Part shown: positions 62,337-64,000 of the stretch, in pieces | Position numbering within the stretch: the stretch's first letter is position 1 | How the letters are laid out: every line of letters begins with the position of its first letter | Assembly: GCA_964543525.1 (NCBI GenBank) | Contig: CAZIYW010000007.1 | Coordinates: 1 to 64,000, forward strand | Direction: 5' to 3' | Length of the DNA stretch: 64,000 bases | Source: CBDVBE01 sp964543525 | GTDB taxonomy: Bacteria > Fibrobacterota > Chitinivibrionia > Chitinivibrionales > JANQEN01 | Notes under the pieces: generated by a model | What the model was told of the DNA's origin: nothing | What the model saw: only the letters and a program-made list of their open reading frames with translations | Database searches by the model: none | Program-made: the position numbers and the translations under genes

Positions 62337-62656
62337 GTGAATCAACAATTATTACCTGCTTTATATTCGGTTAGCTTATTTATAGTGAATATAGTGAATA
62401 TCTTTTGTAGTAGCACTGCTGCCGGTCTCAGCTTTTTAGCGTTTAACTCTTTCACATACTATTTTTTAATGGATACTGAAAAATTTTTGTTCCCGTCCTC
62501 ATTCCTATCTCATCTTCGTCCCCGACCTTCCATTTTTAGGAAGCGAAGGACAAGAGGGATGAAGATGGTGACAAAGTAGTATATGCAGTCAAATAATCGA
62601 TCTGTATTTATCCGCTTATGATCCAAGTAGATGGACATAAATCAGGCAGAGCATAC
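62337..62656. other. Intergenic region upstream of second C25 gene
   Basis: About 320 bp. Contains a pyrimidine-rich then purine-rich tract (62501-62575) that can partly pair with itself (CCATTTTTAGG area) and resembles the purine-rich stretch at 61900-61940. No gene recognised. Confidence 0.35.
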
Positions 62657-64000
62657 ATGAAAAGAATAATGGATAAGTATTGTATATTTTTAATAATATT
62701 TACATTCGCAACACACGCCTCTATCACAATTGATATATCGAACCGATCGTATACAGTAAAAAGCAGATATGGTATTGCTGAATTTTCCCGAGCCGGGATA
62801 TCCGGAAAACCTGGACACCCCGCGCTTCCTGTTGAAACCTTTTCGCTGCTGCTGCCCGGCAATGCGGATATTAAATCAGTTACAGTATCCCTAATCGATA
62901 CTGAAACTGTGGTTATCCCCGGAGAATATACATTAAAACCTGCACCATACCCCCGCAAGCGCGCACACCGCGGAATTATAAAAAACGTGATACCGGAAAA
63001 GTATGCCGGTATTTACTGCGTAAATGCATTCTATCCTGAAAAACATGTGGAAATACTATCCACAGGAAGAATGCATCAGTATAAAATTGCCGGGATTGCC
63101 TACTACCCTTTCCGGTACAATCCGGTAACCGGGAAACTGATAAAAGCATCCCGCGGAAAAATTGTTGTAGATTACAGGCAAGACTGTCCGATAAAATCCA
63201 ATGCAATAATTCCCTACCATATCTCACAACGTATTAAAAGAATTGTCTCAAATTTCGATGATTTCGAAGGTACTTATTCCAGAGAATTGAAAAAAACCGG
63301 AAATCCTAAATATATTATCATGGCCACTGAAAAGATTGTATCAAATTCACAGGCTCTGAATGCATTTATTACAAGTAAAGAGAACCGCGGATTCGATGTG
63401 CAGTTGGTGACCGATTCAATTTGGGGAGGAGGTACAGGCGACTCTGCCGCTGTTAATATTCGAAAATGGTTGAAAGACAATTATGAGAACCTTGCCATTG
63501 AATATGTGCTTTTAATTGGAAGTCCCCATCCTTTGAACGGCGATGTGGCAATGAAAACCTGCGATACAGATAAACCGGCGGATTTATACCTTTCCGACCT
63601 TTCAGGAACCTGGGATGGTAATAGTAATGGTGTCTGCGGCGAGTGGGCAGATTATGAATCGGGCGATCCGGATAAATATGCAGAGGTGCATGTGGGACGC
63701 ATTCCTCTCTATACCACTGATTATTCTGTTCTTGATAAAATACTGAATAAAATTATTGCTTATGAGAACGCACAATCGGATAGTATTGCATGGCGCTGGA
63801 AAATGATTATTCCCATGGAACCCTGCGATGAACAGACACCGGGTAACTGGATCGGTGAAGCAGTAAAAAAAGATGCTTGTGAAGCTGCCGGGTGGGACTA
63901 TCACCGTATCTATGATTTTGCCGATCCGGGTCCGCCCGAATCAATGCCGACCGATTATGCTACTGTTCTGGACGTGTGGACCGGCGATACATTCGGCGCA
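62657..64000 (+). CDS. Second C25-type peptidase, 3' end cut by window
   Basis: Open through the end of the window (448 codons, no stop). ATG 62657 gives a signal peptide (IFLIIFTFATHAS); an in-frame ATG at 62618 exists but would precede it with a charged stretch. The protein follows the first C25 peptidase in order: GKPGHPALPVETFSLLLPG propeptide segment, YYPFRYNPVTGKLIKAS, then the catalytic domain start (KYIIMATEKIV, AIEYVLLIGSP, EVHVGRIPLYTTD). Catalytic His and Cys would lie beyond the edge. Confidence 0.85.
   Translation, partial: MKRIMDKYCIFLIIFTFATHASITIDISNRSYTVKSRYGIAEFSRAGISGKPGHPALPVETFSLLLPGNADIKSVTVSLIDTETVVIPGEYTLKPAPYPRKRAHRGIIKNVIPEKYAGIYCVNAFYPEKHVEILSTGRMHQYKIAGIAYYPFRYNPVTGKLIKASRGKIVVDYRQDCPIKSNAIIPYHISQRIKRIVSNFDDFEGTYSRELKKTGNPKYIIMATEKIVSNSQALNAFITSKENRGFDVQLVTDSIWGGGTGDSAAVNIRKWLKDNYENLAIEYVLLIGSPHPLNGDVAMKTCDTDKPADLYLSDLSGTWDGNSNGVCGEWADYESGDPDKYAEVHVGRIPLYTTDYSVLDKILNKIIAYENAQSDSIAWRWKMIIPMEPCDEQTPGNWIGEAVKKDACEAAGWDYHRIYDFADPGPPESMPTDYATVLDVWTGDTFGA

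Noticed and set aside
1..64000. tRNA, rRNA, CRISPR arrays, IS elements and prophage genes
   Set aside because: Looked for T-loop and anticodon patterns, regularly spaced repeats, transposase or integrase motifs; only the tmRNA T-arm was found.

Overview
This is a 64 kb chromosomal stretch of a Gram-negative bacterium, most likely from the FCB side of the tree (Fibrobacterota / Chitinispirillum-like is my best guess; the sequence does not prove it). The clues are gingipain-type C25 peptidases and a GH50-like glycosidase that carry type IX (Por)-style C-terminal sorting domains, an LpxL/HtrB-type acyltransferase, an MsbA/PglK-like ABC exporter, and strong GGAGG-type ribosome binding sites. There is no tRNA, rRNA, CRISPR array or clear IS element.

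Layout. (1) 0-10 kb: a markedly AT-rich surface-glycan cassette of glycosyltransferases, two methyltransferases, an EpsG/Wzy-like polymerase, an AsnB-type amidotransferase and a GNAT acetyltransferase. (2) 10-17 kb: a more GC-balanced Pgl-like set (initiating phosphoglycosyltransferase, PLP aminotransferase, membrane 4,6-dehydratase), an AAA/DUF4143 ATPase and UDP-GlcNAc 2-epimerase. The composition changes inside the initiating-transferase gene. (3) 17-24 kb: a phosphonate pathway: PEP mutase fused to a nucleotidyltransferase, phosphonopyruvate decarboxylase, a phosphonoacetaldehyde-reductase-type Fe-ADH, two further LicC-like nucleotidyltransferases and a two-domain LicD-like transferase. 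Together these predict 2-hydroxyethylphosphonate, activated as a CMP ester and hung on a glycan. (4) 24-31 kb, minus strand: a TagF-like phosphotransferase, three glycosyltransferases, a leucine/valine dehydrogenase and an ABC exporter with a one-base frameshift.

(5) 32.4-42.2 kb: a branched-chain amino acid operon, ilvB-ilvN-ilvC-leuA-(isochorismatase-like)-leuB-cimA-ilvE. It is preceded by a textbook-looking but unannotated transcription attenuator: a good promoter, a 30-codon leader peptide that is half Ile/Val/Leu, and mutually exclusive antiterminator and terminator hairpins. (6) 42.35 kb: tmRNA (ssrA) with its own consensus promoter and a tag ending AMAA. (7) 42.7-52.4 kb: STAS protein, alanine-type aminotransferase, a carotenoid-desaturase-like flavoprotein with an LpxL-like acyltransferase, recG, a processive GT2, a phosphoribosyltransferase and a hypothetical protein. 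(8) 52.5-64 kb: secreted enzymes (two C25 peptidases, the second cut by the window end, and the GH50-like protein), YqgE/AlgH, a SAP-type small protein, an ABC-F ATPase with a hairpin covering its ribosome binding site, and several small genes broken by single-base homopolymer indels.

How it fits together: regions 1-4 are one large, partly mobile envelope-glycan locus in which sugars, acetyl/methyl/amide groups and probably a phosphonate are assembled on a lipid carrier and exported. The ilv/leu operon is housekeeping under leader-peptide control. Four apparent frameshifts all fall in short homopolymers and should first be tested as assembly indels.
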